Shown: positions 48,801-57,785 of the stretch, one piece after another
Numbering within the stretch: position 1 is the stretch's first letter
Layout: each line of letters starts with the position of its first letter
From: Saprospiraceae bacterium
Lineage (GTDB): Bacteria; Bacteroidota; Bacteroidia; Chitinophagales; Saprospiraceae
Assembly (NCBI GenBank): GCA_013214355.1
Contig: JABSSL010000022.1
Location: 56,388 to 120,387, forward strand
DNA length: 64,000 bases
Reading direction: 5' to 3'
Notes under the pieces: model-generated
The model's database searches: none
The model's input: only the letters and a program-made list of their open reading frames with translations
Told to the model about the DNA's origin: nothing
Position numbers and translations under genes: made by a program

Positions 48801-49556
48801 ATGAGACGACTCCCCCCGTTGTTCTTCATGCTCTGCATGAGTCTTGTTGCTTTCTCGCAAGAGACAAAAGTAACCGATAGCGGATGGCCCTATGAAGTAC
48901 TGAAAAAAGGTAAATCTGCGAAACTAGGCTTGGATAAAGCCATGGAAAATCACAATCAGTTGATTGATGCTAATGGTCATATCCTGGCTAGTACTTACGC
49001 TGCCGGAATCCCTGATTATCAGCTGATCAGTGATCTACCCAAAGGTATGCAGGATGCCTGTAAAGTGATGAACGTAGGAGGCAAGTATCGATTTCAGATA
49101 CCCATGAGCCATTTTCGGGCTATGACTAAGGGTAAATCACCGCCGAATCTACCAGGAGATTACATCGTTTGGGAGGTGGAATTGCTGCGCATTTTACCGC
49201 CGCTACCAGATATTTCCAAGATCATCAAATCGACGATGGGGAAATCTGGAACGCAGGTTGCGTTTTCGAAATTTCAGGAACTAGTTAAGCCTAAAAGTAA
49301 AACGGTTTATCTGGGTGAATTCGAGGTCAACCAGGTAGGCTATCTTTTCTTAACAAAAAATGCGCATGAGGAAGCCATACAAGTATTTGAATACAATGTT
49401 TCTCAACATCCCAGATCAGCCAACGCTCACGATAGTTTAGCCGAAGCTTATCTGAAGTCAGGAAACAAGGCTAAGGCCATCAAGCACTACGAGCAATCCT
49501 TGAAGCTTAATCCAAAAAACGAGAACGCCAAAAAAATGCTGGCGGAGGTGAGATAG
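48801..49556 (+). CDS. Exported FKBP-like plus TPR protein
   Basis: 251 residues. Signal peptide about residues 1-19 (LVAFSQ). Residues about 22-130 fit an FKBP-type fold with GMQDACKVMNVGGKYRFQIP and a C-terminal IVWEVELLRI strand, but several active-site aromatic positions look replaced, so prolyl isomerase activity is doubtful. Residues about 180-248 are two TPR motifs (AEAYLKSGNKAKAIKHYEQS). Probably a periplasmic chaperone-type protein; no partner in the neighbourhood. Confidence 0.7.
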   Translation: MRRLPPLFFMLCMSLVAFSQETKVTDSGWPYEVLKKGKSAKLGLDKAMENHNQLIDANGHILASTYAAGIPDYQLISDLPKGMQDACKVMNVGGKYRFQIPMSHFRAMTKGKSPPNLPGDYIVWEVELLRILPPLPDISKIIKSTMGKSGTQVAFSKFQELVKPKSKTVYLGEFEVNQVGYLFLTKNAHEEAIQVFEYNVSQHPRSANAHDSLAEAYLKSGNKAKAIKHYEQSLKLNPKNENAKKMLAEVR

Positions 49557-49660
49557 TAGCTGGGTATCAGCCGCTTTACATCTTAAAATATCGGCTTCAC
49601 AGGCATAATTGCTGGCCTGGAAGATAGCGAGTTGGTTTTGGTCATACAAGCCGCTACTTT

Positions 49661-49687
49661 TGAAGATACCATCAAAAAGTATCTTCA
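49661..49687 (+). promoter_or_regulatory. Hairpin directly abutting a start codon
   Basis: Perfect 9-bp arms TGAAGATAC (49661-49669) and GTATCTTCA (49679-49687), nine-base loop. The last paired base is immediately before the ATG at 49688, so an RNA hairpin would cover the ribosome landing site; as DNA it could be an operator. Confidence 0.6.
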
Positions 49688-50917
49688 ATGAAATCACTAG
49701 TCACTGTTACCACACTTTTCCTACTCAACAGCACTCTAAGCCTCCTGTTAGCGCAGGATAGTCTCCTTGTGGCCACTATCCGGCAACACACGTATAATTT
49801 AAGCCTTAGCGAACAAAGCTTCTCCGGAGATGGAGTAGCAGTTCTACAAGAGGCCATGAAAGCCCCCCAGTTTCTTTTGGTGGGAGAACAACATGGCATT
49901 GTAGAAGTAGGTGCCTTTACCAATGCACTGCTCAAAGCTGCCCGTCCGCTTGGTTTCGAATACTTCTGTATCGAAACGGATCCCTTCATTGCCAAAAAAT
50001 TGGAACAATTGGTGGGTGAGGGGAAGCCTGCTTTGGAGGAGTTTGTGAAAGCCTTTCCGCTTGCTATCCCCTTTTATGACAATCACGAAGATGTCCCAAT
50101 GCTTAGTTCAGCATTGGCGGCAGGGAAGGGGCCAGTACCTAGGTTCTGGGGGGTAGATCAAGTATTTGCCGCAGCCCCACGCTATTTATTTCATCGATTA
50201 ACGGAAATAGCTCCGGATGCCCAGGCTAAGGCCCTGGCTGCGGATTATCTTCAAAAAGGGCGTGAAGGTTTGCAAGCCGTCATGAAGAGCGGCGATTTTA
50301 ATCAAATGATCTTGAATAAGCTGGAGGATAAAGATTTTGAGCAAATGCTCACAGCCTTCGGTGATGATCCGCAATCAGAAAGTACCCAGATCATCAGGGG
50401 CATGATGAAGACGAAAGAGATCTACGCTGCTTGGTACGCTGGCAAGTACCATCAAAACAACCTGATTCGCTCTAAACTGATGAAGAAGCAATTTATGGCG
50501 TATTATCGTCAGGCAGAGCAATTGAACCCTAGACCTAAGGTGGTTTTTAAATTTGGGGCTACGCATACCTACCGGGGACTTTCCTATTATCATATCTTCG
50601 ACTTGGGAAATCTTGCAGCAGAGATAGCCGCTATGAATGAAATGGAATCCTTACATATTCATTTCTCTGGCATTAAAGGAAAAGCCAACAGTAGTTTGCA
50701 GGGGATACAGAATTTTGATAGTCAAGAGGATATTGCTCCCGAGATTTGGGCAGCGATTGCCGATCGTGCAGAGGGAAAGGATTGGATAATGATAGATATG
50801 AGACCCTTACGGGAAAAGTTTGGCCGCCGTAAACTTAAGCCGATCAAAAGTGAAGTGTTTAATTATGATTTCTGGATATTCGTACCAGAAGCCACAGCGC
50901 TCAGCACGATAAGATAG
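49688..50917 (+). CDS. Exported EreA/ChaN-like (erythromycin esterase-like) superfamily protein
   Basis: 409 residues. Signal peptide about residues 1-22 (LLLAQ). The core has FLLVGEQHGIVEVGAF, a GExHG-type motif, EYFCIETDPF, and a later VVFKFGATHTYRG, in the order seen in the EreA/ChaN/TraB-related hydrolase superfamily, where the Glu and His residues form the active centre. Activity and substrate are unknown; being exported and lacking resistance-gene context, it is unlikely to be a macrolide esterase. Followed five bases later by a two-component system, which may be coupled. Confidence 0.65.
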   Translation: MKSLVTVTTLFLLNSTLSLLLAQDSLLVATIRQHTYNLSLSEQSFSGDGVAVLQEAMKAPQFLLVGEQHGIVEVGAFTNALLKAARPLGFEYFCIETDPFIAKKLEQLVGEGKPALEEFVKAFPLAIPFYDNHEDVPMLSSALAAGKGPVPRFWGVDQVFAAAPRYLFHRLTEIAPDAQAKALAADYLQKGREGLQAVMKSGDFNQMILNKLEDKDFEQMLTAFGDDPQSESTQIIRGMMKTKEIYAAWYAGKYHQNNLIRSKLMKKQFMAYYRQAEQLNPRPKVVFKFGATHTYRGLSYYHIFDLGNLAAEIAAMNEMESLHIHFSGIKGKANSSLQGIQNFDSQEDIAPEIWAAIADRAEGKDWIMIDMRPLREKFGRRKLKPIKSEVFNYDFWIFVPEATALSTIR

Positions 50918-50922
50918 TTGCA

Positions 50923-51969
50923 ATGAATAAGAAGCTCATTCTAGCGGTAAGAATTATTGTCCCCTTGCTGATTACCCTCAGCATGGGGACTTTGGTTTAT
51001 ATCCTGCATGCCTTTCGGCGGATGAGCTTTGATATCTATGTGATGTTGGTATACACTTTATTGGTATACCTCATTTTCTATATCGATCGCAAGGTCATTC
51101 ATTTTTTGTATCGAAGATATCCTCAAAAGAATAGTATCTGGCATCGATTCGTCTTACCCTTAGTGCTTAGTTTTACACTCTCTGACCTGATTATCTTCCT
51201 GTTCTATACACCCTTTAAGCTGTACCAAATTGCGCAAGGGGCAAATGACAGCTTCCATTGGATCTATGTGCTGACGGTTTCGCTACAGGTGCTCTTCCTT
51301 GTTTTAGCAGCGAACGCCATCAATCAGGTAATTTTTCTGATGCAACGGTGGCAGGAGGAAGCGCTTCGCGCGGAACAATTGGAGCGAGAGAAGACCGAAG
51401 CTGTATTGACTTCCCTAAAGCATCAGATCTCTCCACATTTCTTATTTAACAACTTTAATACCTTGTATAGCTTGATTGAAGAGAAGTCGGAAAAAGCGGG
51501 CGACTTCCTCTTGAAGTTGTCTGCACTCTACAGAACAATTCTTCAAAATCAGGAAGAAGTCATTCCCGTTGCAGAAGAATTACAGGCCTTTCAAGATTAT
51601 CTTTTCCTGCTAAAAACTAGATTTCATGAAGATATACAAATGGAATATCAACTGGACCAAAGGGATCTTGATCACTACTACCTTCCGCCTTTGAGTTTGC
51701 AAACATTGTTGGAAAATGCCATTAAACACAGTCATTTTGATGAAGATCATCCATTACGTTTGAAATTAGAGCAGCAAGGAGAATGGATCACCCTTACGAA
51801 TAGTATATACACTGCAAAAACAGAAATGCTCCCGAGTTATGGCATTGGACTGGAAAACATTCGTTCTCGATACCAGCTTCTGTCAGATCGTAAGGTAGTG
51901 ATTGAGCAAACGGAAGCATGTTTTGCAGTTAGTTTACCTTTGCTAAGCCTTGAAAAGCAATCGCTATGA
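50923..51969 (+). CDS. LytS-type sensor histidine kinase
   Basis: 348 residues. Four N-terminal membrane helices (about 7-30, 37-55, 78-96, 108-130), a short coiled coil, the His_kinase motif HQISPHFLFNNFNTLYSL with phospho-acceptor His, and an ATPase domain with LLENAIKHSHF and GIGLENIRSRY. Forms a pair with the overlapping LytTR regulator. Such pairs in this phylum sense unknown envelope or small-molecule signals. It starts five bases after the EreA/ChaN-like gene, suggesting co-transcription. Confidence 0.92.
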   Translation: MNKKLILAVRIIVPLLITLSMGTLVYILHAFRRMSFDIYVMLVYTLLVYLIFYIDRKVIHFLYRRYPQKNSIWHRFVLPLVLSFTLSDLIIFLFYTPFKLYQIAQGANDSFHWIYVLTVSLQVLFLVLAANAINQVIFLMQRWQEEALRAEQLEREKTEAVLTSLKHQISPHFLFNNFNTLYSLIEEKSEKAGDFLLKLSALYRTILQNQEEVIPVAEELQAFQDYLFLLKTRFHEDIQMEYQLDQRDLDHYYLPPLSLQTLLENAIKHSHFDEDHPLRLKLEQQGEWITLTNSIYTAKTEMLPSYGIGLENIRSRYQLLSDRKVVIEQTEACFAVSLPLLSLEKQSL

Positions 51970-52727
51970 GAGTCTTGATCATTGAAGACGAAACGACAGC
52001 CGCCCAAAATATACAACGACTCATCCGGGCTTTCCCCTTGGATATTGAGGTGCTTGGTGTGATAAAGAGTATTAAGAAGTCCGTAGAATGGTTGGGAGCA
52101 AGGGAGTCAGAAGTAGACTTGATCTTTATGGATATCAAACTTTCAGATGGCCTGAGCTTTCAGATCTTTGAGCAAATTGCTGTTCGGAAACCGATCATCT
52201 TTACCACTGCTTTTGATGAGTATGCTATTCAAGCCTTCCGAGTAAATAGCATTGACTATTTGCTAAAGCCCGTTGGCCCGGCCGCTTTGACTAGAGCTTT
52301 ACAGAAGTTTCAACAGCTACAATTGGAGAAGCAAATTCTTGTGGATTACCAGGAAGTGTTTAGCCAATTGCGTTTCAATGAAAGGCAATATAAGAGTCGG
52401 TTTCTAGTGAAGAGTGGGGCAGTACTACAGGCAGTAGAGGTACAGGAAATAGCTTACTTTGTAGCGGATGGAAACTTAGTGATTCTAAAGACATTCCAAA
52501 ACAAATCCTATCCCGTTACCCACTCGCTACATAAGCTGGAAGATATCTTGGACCCACAATTGTTTTTTCGGGTGTCCAGAAATTTGATCATACAGGTCAA
52601 GGCGATCCACAAGCTGATCGCCTTCTCGAAAGGACGCCTGAAACTCGAGCTAAACCCTGCTTTTCCCGAACCCATCATCGTTAGTAATCAGAAGGCTACA
52701 GGACTGAAGACTTGGCTGGATCGCTAA
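51966..52727 (+). CDS. LytTR-family response regulator
   Basis: 253 residues. Receiver domain with IIEDE (acidic pocket), phospho-acceptor Asp56 in IFMDIKLSDG and KPVG; C-terminal LytTR DNA-binding domain (about 140-250, YFVADGNLVILKT, FFRVSRNLIIQ). The ATG overlaps the kinase stop (ATGA), showing translational coupling. Confidence 0.94.
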   Translation: MRVLIIEDETTAAQNIQRLIRAFPLDIEVLGVIKSIKKSVEWLGARESEVDLIFMDIKLSDGLSFQIFEQIAVRKPIIFTTAFDEYAIQAFRVNSIDYLLKPVGPAALTRALQKFQQLQLEKQILVDYQEVFSQLRFNERQYKSRFLVKSGAVLQAVEVQEIAYFVADGNLVILKTFQNKSYPVTHSLHKLEDILDPQLFFRVSRNLIIQVKAIHKLIAFSKGRLKLELNPAFPEPIIVSNQKATGLKTWLDR

Positions 52728-53085
52728 TGCCCACGGGGCGATTCATAAATAGGTAAAAAAAACTGCTTCCCAATATAATCGACAAGGCATCGTATAGATC
52801 CGGCGTGAAGGCCGTGGACAATGCTGGAAAAACTACTTCCGAAGTAATCAGCAATACTAAGCACAACAAACCGACGACTGCTAAGGGGAAGGTATAGCCG
52901 TTACCCAATTGATACAGATCTCGCCATTCTGCCAACAGCCCTGTCAATAACAAAGGTGCCAGCAAGAAAGTATCCAAGTAATGGTCAAGGAAGGTCAAGG
53001 ACCAGCCCAATATCTTTTGACTTAGCTGGTGAAACACAAACAATAAGGCAAGCGTCCAAAACAACCGATTATTTAGGGTCTTCAT
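52696..53085 (-). CDS. Hypothetical four-helix membrane protein
   Basis: 129 residues with hydrophobic segments about 8-26, 38-50, 62-85 and 95-112. No known family recognised. Its 3' end overlaps the convergent response regulator gene by 32 bases. It follows the next small membrane protein by three bases, forming an operon likely controlled by the TetR protein opposite. Confidence 0.65.
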   Translation of the reverse strand: MKTLNNRLFWTLALLFVFHQLSQKILGWSLTFLDHYLDTFLLAPLLLTGLLAEWRDLYQLGNGYTFPLAVVGLLCLVLLITSEVVFPALSTAFTPDLYDALSIILGSSFFYLFMNRPVGISDPAKSSVL

Positions 53086-53088
53086 AGG

Positions 53089-53322
53089 CTAAAATACTGC
53101 TGCGAAGGCAATCATTAATCCGACGATTAGAAAAGGAGATAGGAGTACCATGACTAGCAAGCCAAAAATGCTGAGGATACCTTTAAAGATGACTTGAAGC
53201 TTGCTATCCTCTTCCCCCACCTGGACATATTGTCGGAAGGATTGATAGTTTTTACCTGTCCAGTCTAGGAGTTTTTCGGTGTGATTTTTTTCGGGATTGA
53301 TTTCATCTGGTCGTATTTTCAT
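53089..53322 (-). CDS. Small single-span membrane protein
   Basis: 77 residues: a charged N-terminal half (KIRPDEINPEKNHTEK) and a long hydrophobic C-terminal segment (about 47-77, LLVMVLLSPFLIVGLMIA). First gene of a two-gene operon; its promoter lies within two TetR-type operators. Function unknown. Confidence 0.65.
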   Translation of the reverse strand: MKIRPDEINPEKNHTEKLLDWTGKNYQSFRQYVQVGEEDSKLQVIFKGILSIFGLLVMVLLSPFLIVGLMIAFAAVF

Positions 53323-53418
53323 AGTCGAGCATTTTATAGGTGAATAAGACAGTTTTCGCTCTTATGTATACATCTTTAGCGTTTGAAATTCATTAAAGAA
53401 TTATCTTAGTTGAATAAT

Positions 53419-53462
53419 TAGTACAAATGTACTACTTTGATCTAAATAGTACAAGTGTACTA
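53419..53462. promoter_or_regulatory. Twin TetR-type operators over a divergent promoter
   Basis: Two 16-bp palindromes with identical arms TAGTACA/TGTACTA: 53419-53434 (centre AA) and 53447-53462 (centre AG), centres 28 bp apart. On the minus strand the first contains TACATTTG (53424-53431), a -7 box, and the second contains the -33 TTG (53452-53454) with a 20-base spacer. A protein bound at both would block the membrane-protein operon; the tetR start is 28 bases from the second site. Confidence 0.85.
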
Positions 53463-53490
53463 AAATTGTTCTTCGACGATTTAACGGAAA

Positions 53491-54162
53491 ATGAAGACTA
53501 AGGATAAGATATTACAGATGGCCCTTCAGCAATTCAACGAACGAGGAATTGAGCAGGTCAGCATTCGTTCGATTTCGAGTGCCTTGGGGATTAGTGCGGG
53601 CAATCTTACCTATCATTATAAGAATACCGATAAGATCATCTATGCGCTTTATCTTCAGCTCGTAGAAGAGCTAGGGCGTAGTATTGAACAAGTCATCAGC
53701 CAGTCACCGGATATTCAATGGTTGTATGAAGCTACTGCCTACAACTGCCGTATGATGTGGAAATATCGATTTCTACTGATCGATTTTGTTGCGATCAGTC
53801 GTCGAATTACAGATATCCGCGATCATTTCCGACAGTTGGTTAAGATGCGGCAATGGCAAATTCGCCAAGCCATTAATGAAATGGTGGAACTAGGGCTTTT
53901 TATCCCGGAGTGGCAGGAAGGTATGTATGACAAGTATATTCTCCGTATGATCATCATGTCAGATGCCTGGATTCCGGATGCTCAAATACATTTTGAAGGA
54001 CAAGAAGAAGAGATTATCCCGTTTTACAGCGAGTTAATTGTGAGCTCTATCCAACCGTATCTTACCCCTGCTGGGCAAGTGGCCTATCTGGCGGTGCTGG
54101 GGCAAGCTGGTCCCAAAAAGATTACTGGCTATCCTGGTATTGACGAGATAAATCAGGACTAG
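53491..54162 (+). CDS. TetR-family transcriptional regulator
   Basis: 223 residues. N-terminal helix-turn-helix (about 5-48): KILQMALQQFNERGIEQVSI, then SSALGISAGNLTYHYKNTDKI. The ligand-binding part is Trp/Tyr-rich and longer than usual, resembling the Bacteroidota TetR group with a conserved aromatic core. Divergent from a small membrane operon, with two operators between, so autoregulation and repression of that operon are likely. Confidence 0.9.
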   Translation: MKTKDKILQMALQQFNERGIEQVSIRSISSALGISAGNLTYHYKNTDKIIYALYLQLVEELGRSIEQVISQSPDIQWLYEATAYNCRMMWKYRFLLIDFVAISRRITDIRDHFRQLVKMRQWQIRQAINEMVELGLFIPEWQEGMYDKYILRMIIMSDAWIPDAQIHFEGQEEEIIPFYSELIVSSIQPYLTPAGQVAYLAVLGQAGPKKITGYPGIDEINQD

Positions 54163-54307
54163 TTAGCTCCTATCTGGCCGATCTGTCTTAGCCTTGATTC
54201 TGTGGCTTCGATCTCACGCTAAAATTGGCAGGGAATGTTGGAATTCAAGAGAAATTTACGACTTTAGTGAAACGTAACTTTAGGCAACTCTTTAATCTAA
54301 AAGATAC

Positions 54308-54736
54308 ATGCAGAAGATAAATCCATTTCACTTGGCAGTGCCAGTGGATGACCTGAGCAAGGCGCGGCACTTTTATGGAACAGTATTAGGTTGCGAAGAA
54401 GGGCGATCCTCTGATCATTGGATCGATTTCAATCTATTTGGGCATCAATTTGTAGTTCATTATAAAGCTAAACCAGAAGAGGCAGAGGATTTACATTCCA
54501 ATCCAGTAGATGGTCACAATGTACCTGTACCGCATTTTGGGGTGGTTTTGGATTGGGAAGCTTGGGAAGACCTCGCGGAGCGCATGCGCCAACACGGGAC
54601 GCAGTTCGTCATTGAACCCTACATCCGCTTCCAGGGGCAAGTAGGGGAGCAGGCCACCATGTTTTTCTTGGATCCTGCTGGCAACGCTCTGGAATTCAAG
54701 GCTTTTAAGGACATGGGGCAATTATTTGCCAAATAG
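54308..54736 (+). CDS. VOC family (glyoxalase-like) protein
   Basis: 142 residues, one VOC module pair: [20 protein letters not shown] near the start, [16 protein letters not shown] in the middle, and [16 protein letters not shown] at the end, providing the usual metal ligands (His, Glu). VOC proteins include lyases, dioxygenases and resistance proteins; function here is open. It precedes coaX by five bases, so they are likely co-transcribed. Confidence 0.85.
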   Translation: MQKINPFHLAVPVDDLSKARHFYGTVLGCEEGRSSDHWIDFNLFGHQFVVHYKAKPEEAEDLHSNPVDGHNVPVPHFGVVLDWEAWEDLAERMRQHGTQFVIEPYIRFQGQVGEQATMFFLDPAGNALEFKAFKDMGQLFAK

Positions 54737-54741
54737 CGCCT

Positions 54742-55515
54742 ATGATCGTAGCAATTGATGTTGGTAATTCCAATGTAGTGATCGGGATTGCTATTGGGGA
54801 TAATTGGCGACACATTTGGCGCTTCAATACAGTGGTGGATCGCGAAGCTCCTTACTTCTATTCGAAGCAATTAGGGCAACACCTAATGGATGCTCGCTTG
54901 AAGTCACAAGATGTAGATGCTATAGTAATTAGCAGTGTAGTGCCAGATCTGACGCAGACTTGGGTGGAGGTAGTCCAAGCTCTTTTTGGTAGAGAGCCAA
55001 TTGTGTTAGGACCACTCGTTTATCCTAAACTTCCCTTGAAGATTGATCGTCCCGATGAGATTGGAACCGATCTCGTAGCCAACGCCCTAGAGGGGCATCT
55101 TAAGGTTCAACAAGATGTAATTGTAGTGGATTTTGGTACGGCGCTGACCTTCACTATTGTAGACCATACCGGCTACATTCGAGGGGTGAATATTGCTCCT
55201 GGATTGAAGACCGCCATTGCCGCACTTTTTAGCAAGACGGCACAATTACCCGAAGTTCCGCTAGAATTACCTCCTTCCATCGTGGGGCAGGGAACGGTAC
55301 ATGCCATCCAGAATGGGGTCTTAGTGGGATACGTCGGGTTGGTTCGTCATATGTTGGCTGAGATTCGTAAGGAGCTAGGCCCACAATACAAAGCCATTGC
55401 CACCGGGGGACTTTCTGCTATTCTTCACCCACTGGAAAATGACTTTGAATTTGTTGACCCGGTCTTGACGCTCAATGGAATTCGAAGGGTGGCTAGCTTA
55501 GTGCAAAATACATAG
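54742..55515 (+). CDS. coaX: Type III pantothenate kinase
   Basis: 257 residues. Phosphate-binding DVGNSN (residues 6-11), the RPDEIGTDLVANA region, VVDFGTALTFTIV and GVNIAPGLKTAIAALF are hallmark CoaX motifs of the ASKHA fold. Catalyses the first step of coenzyme A synthesis, ATP-dependent phosphorylation of pantothenate, with a monovalent cation. Five bases after the VOC gene. Confidence 0.96.
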   Translation: MIVAIDVGNSNVVIGIAIGDNWRHIWRFNTVVDREAPYFYSKQLGQHLMDARLKSQDVDAIVISSVVPDLTQTWVEVVQALFGREPIVLGPLVYPKLPLKIDRPDEIGTDLVANALEGHLKVQQDVIVVDFGTALTFTIVDHTGYIRGVNIAPGLKTAIAALFSKTAQLPEVPLELPPSIVGQGTVHAIQNGVLVGYVGLVRHMLAEIRKELGPQYKAIATGGLSAILHPLENDFEFVDPVLTLNGIRRVASLVQNT

Positions 55516-55669
55516 TGTTGAGAGACTTTTCGTAAGGACAGCCTTTATTTGCTAGCTCAGAAAGTATTATATTTAGGAAAGTTATTATTTGTGTCGTTCA
55601 AAAGTGCTGGGAGATCGAGGTGAGCATTGAATCGCCATCGGCCGAAGGTACTTACATAGTCAACTACTT

Positions 55670-57682
55670 ATGTCTGTTCAAAAGAAAATCATGTTGCCTT
55701 CGGGGAACGTGGTCCTACCTTGGTGGATTTTCTTCACCAGTGCCTTCTTACTGTACGCGAATACCCTTTTGCATACTTATGCTTTGGATGATTATCTCAT
55801 CATTGTTAATAATGAACTGGTCCAAGCGGGTTGGTCCAAGCTTGGGGAATTAGTCACCGCCCCTTTTGCCTGGGGAGCCGGCTTTAATGATGGACTTTAT
55901 CGTCCCTTGACCCTCCTTTCCTTCGCCTCGGAAATAGCCATTTTTGGTTCTAATCAACCACTACCTAGTCATTTGATTAATGTCAGTCTATTTGCGGTTG
56001 TGTGCGTCTTACTTTTTAAGCTCCTGAGAAATTGGTGGCCAAAGTGGCCGGCCCTTTGGTTAGCGGTTGCAGTAGGGCTGTACATTGCGCATCCCATTCA
56101 TACAGAGGTGGTAGCCAATATTAAAAGTCGAGATGAGTTATTGGGTTTCTTCTTTGTGATCTCCAGTGCCTTGGGGGCACATCAATTTTGGCGAGAAGGC
56201 AAGATGGCTTGGGCAATCTGGGCGATTCTAAGCTTTTTTCTAGCTTTACTTAGTAAGGAAAGCACGATCGTTTTCCTTTTGCTGTTACCGCTAGCCTACG
56301 GTTTATTGCAAGGTAAATCGATCAGAGATCAATGGCCTATCCTATTGGGATATGTAGCGGTATCGGGCCTATTTTTATGGCTGAGGCATATGGCTCTGGG
56401 AGTCTGGTATCCAGGGGTCGACTATTCTAATGCCTACAATGAATTAAGCAATAGCTTAGAGCCCACAACAGGCTTGACGCGATTTGGTATGTCTTCTTTC
56501 TTGGTAGGCAAATACCTCTGGAAATGCCTTTTTCCATGGCATCTTGGGTACGAATATTCCTTTAATCAGATTCCGGTGAAGCCTTGGACCCACCCACTCG
56601 TTCTGCTTAGTATTGGGGTGAATTTAGGTCTCGTATCTCTCATGGTAAGGGGCTTGTGGCAACGCAAACTGTATGGTTTTGGGTTACTGTTCTTCTACGC
56701 TACAATTGCTCTATTTTCTAATCTACTATTTATTATTGGAGTAACCTTTGCAGAGCGATTTGTATTCGTTCCATCTTTGGCCATTTGTTTACTTGTGGCT
56801 TATCTATTGGAAAGATGGGCGGCAGGTGGAAAGACCCAACAGTTCTGGGCCCTATCGATAGCAGGTTTGCTTATTGTTTTGTTTGCCGTCAGAACGGTAG
56901 TGCGGAATCCAGTCTGGCAGGATAACGAAAATCTATTCCTATCCGATGTTAGGCAAGTGCCCAATAGTGCCAAGGCGCAATACAATGCTGGCACACAATA
57001 TAGCGATATGGCCCGGGCAAGTGGAGAGGAAGAAAAAGCTATCCTGGTAGGACAGGCCATTCAGCATCTTAAGCAAGCCATTGCCTTATTCCCTGATTAT
57101 CCGGATGCACAAAATAATCTTGCCAATATCTACTTGGAGCAGGGGGATTTAGAAAAAGCTTTGGCACTGTTTGACGAAGTGCTGCGTAAACGACCCGGTC
57201 ATAAAAAAGTACAGTATAACCGAGCAGTGGCACTCTATAAACTGCAGCAATATGCCGAAGCAGCAGCAGGATTTCAAACCTACCTGGGGTTCACGGGCTA
57301 TAATGTATCAAATCGGGCCCAGGCCAATTATTTTCTAGGAATGGCGCTCGGGTTTACTGGAGCTTATGATCAATCAATTACTGTTTTTGCGGAGGCCTTA
57401 CGTTTAAATCCGGTTTATTGGGAGGCACATCTGGCGCTGGGCAAGGCTTATGGCTTACGAGGCAACTTTGATGCCTCCAGTAAACATCTTGAAGAGGTAT
57501 TGAGAATAGTGCCGAATGAAGTGGAAAGTCAGGTGAATTTGGCCATTACCTATATGAATTTAGGGCGTTTCAAAGAGGCCACTACCTTACTACAGCAGGC
57601 GATCAAAAACCAGCCAGATCATCCCCAGGCTCGTAGTCTTCTGCAAAATGCAGAAGCACAATTGGCCGCAAGTGGGACCTAA
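55670..57682 (+). CDS. TMTC-like membrane protein with TPR domain
   Basis: 670 residues. About ten membrane helices (residues 15-415) with GT-C-type features: an acidic pair in HTYALDDYLII in the first loop and IHTEVVANIKSRDELLGF, the hallmark of the TMTC/DUF1736 group. From about residue 425 to the end there are six or more TPR motifs (QAIALFPDYPDAQNNLANIY and others). Relatives in eukaryotes are protein O-mannosyltransferases; bacterial members are uncharacterised but probably glycosylate exported proteins (inference). A weak GTG alternative start lies upstream, not preferred. Confidence 0.85.
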   Translation: MSVQKKIMLPSGNVVLPWWIFFTSAFLLYANTLLHTYALDDYLIIVNNELVQAGWSKLGELVTAPFAWGAGFNDGLYRPLTLLSFASEIAIFGSNQPLPSHLINVSLFAVVCVLLFKLLRNWWPKWPALWLAVAVGLYIAHPIHTEVVANIKSRDELLGFFFVISSALGAHQFWREGKMAWAIWAILSFFLALLSKESTIVFLLLLPLAYGLLQGKSIRDQWPILLGYVAVSGLFLWLRHMALGVWYPGVDYSNAYNELSNSLEPTTGLTRFGMSSFLVGKYLWKCLFPWHLGYEYSFNQIPVKPWTHPLVLLSIGVNLGLVSLMVRGLWQRKLYGFGLLFFYATIALFSNLLFIIGVTFAERFVFVPSLAICLLVAYLLERWAAGGKTQQFWALSIAGLLIVLFAVRTVVRNPVWQDNENLFLSDVRQVPNSAKAQYNAGTQYSDMARASGEEEKAILVGQAIQHLKQAIALFPDYPDAQNNLANIYLEQGDLEKALALFDEVLRKRPGHKKVQYNRAVALYKLQQYAEAAAGFQTYLGFTGYNVSNRAQANYFLGMALGFTGAYDQSITVFAEALRLNPVYWEAHLALGKAYGLRGNFDASSKHLEEVLRIVPNEVESQVNLAITYMNLGRFKEATTLLQQAIKNQPDHPQARSLLQNAEAQLAASGT

Positions 57683-57785
57683 TGCAGGTCTGTCTCTAAA
57701 AGGAAGAAGAAAAATTCTGCCCTGCCATTCTTAATCTTGAAGGAAGTCAAGCTACTACGGCCCGTATCGAAACCTGATTGGCGAT

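Noticed and set aside
49688..50917. Macrolide-resistance esterase
   Set aside because: The fold resembles the EreA superfamily, but the protein has a signal peptide and no resistance context, so a resistance call is not supported.
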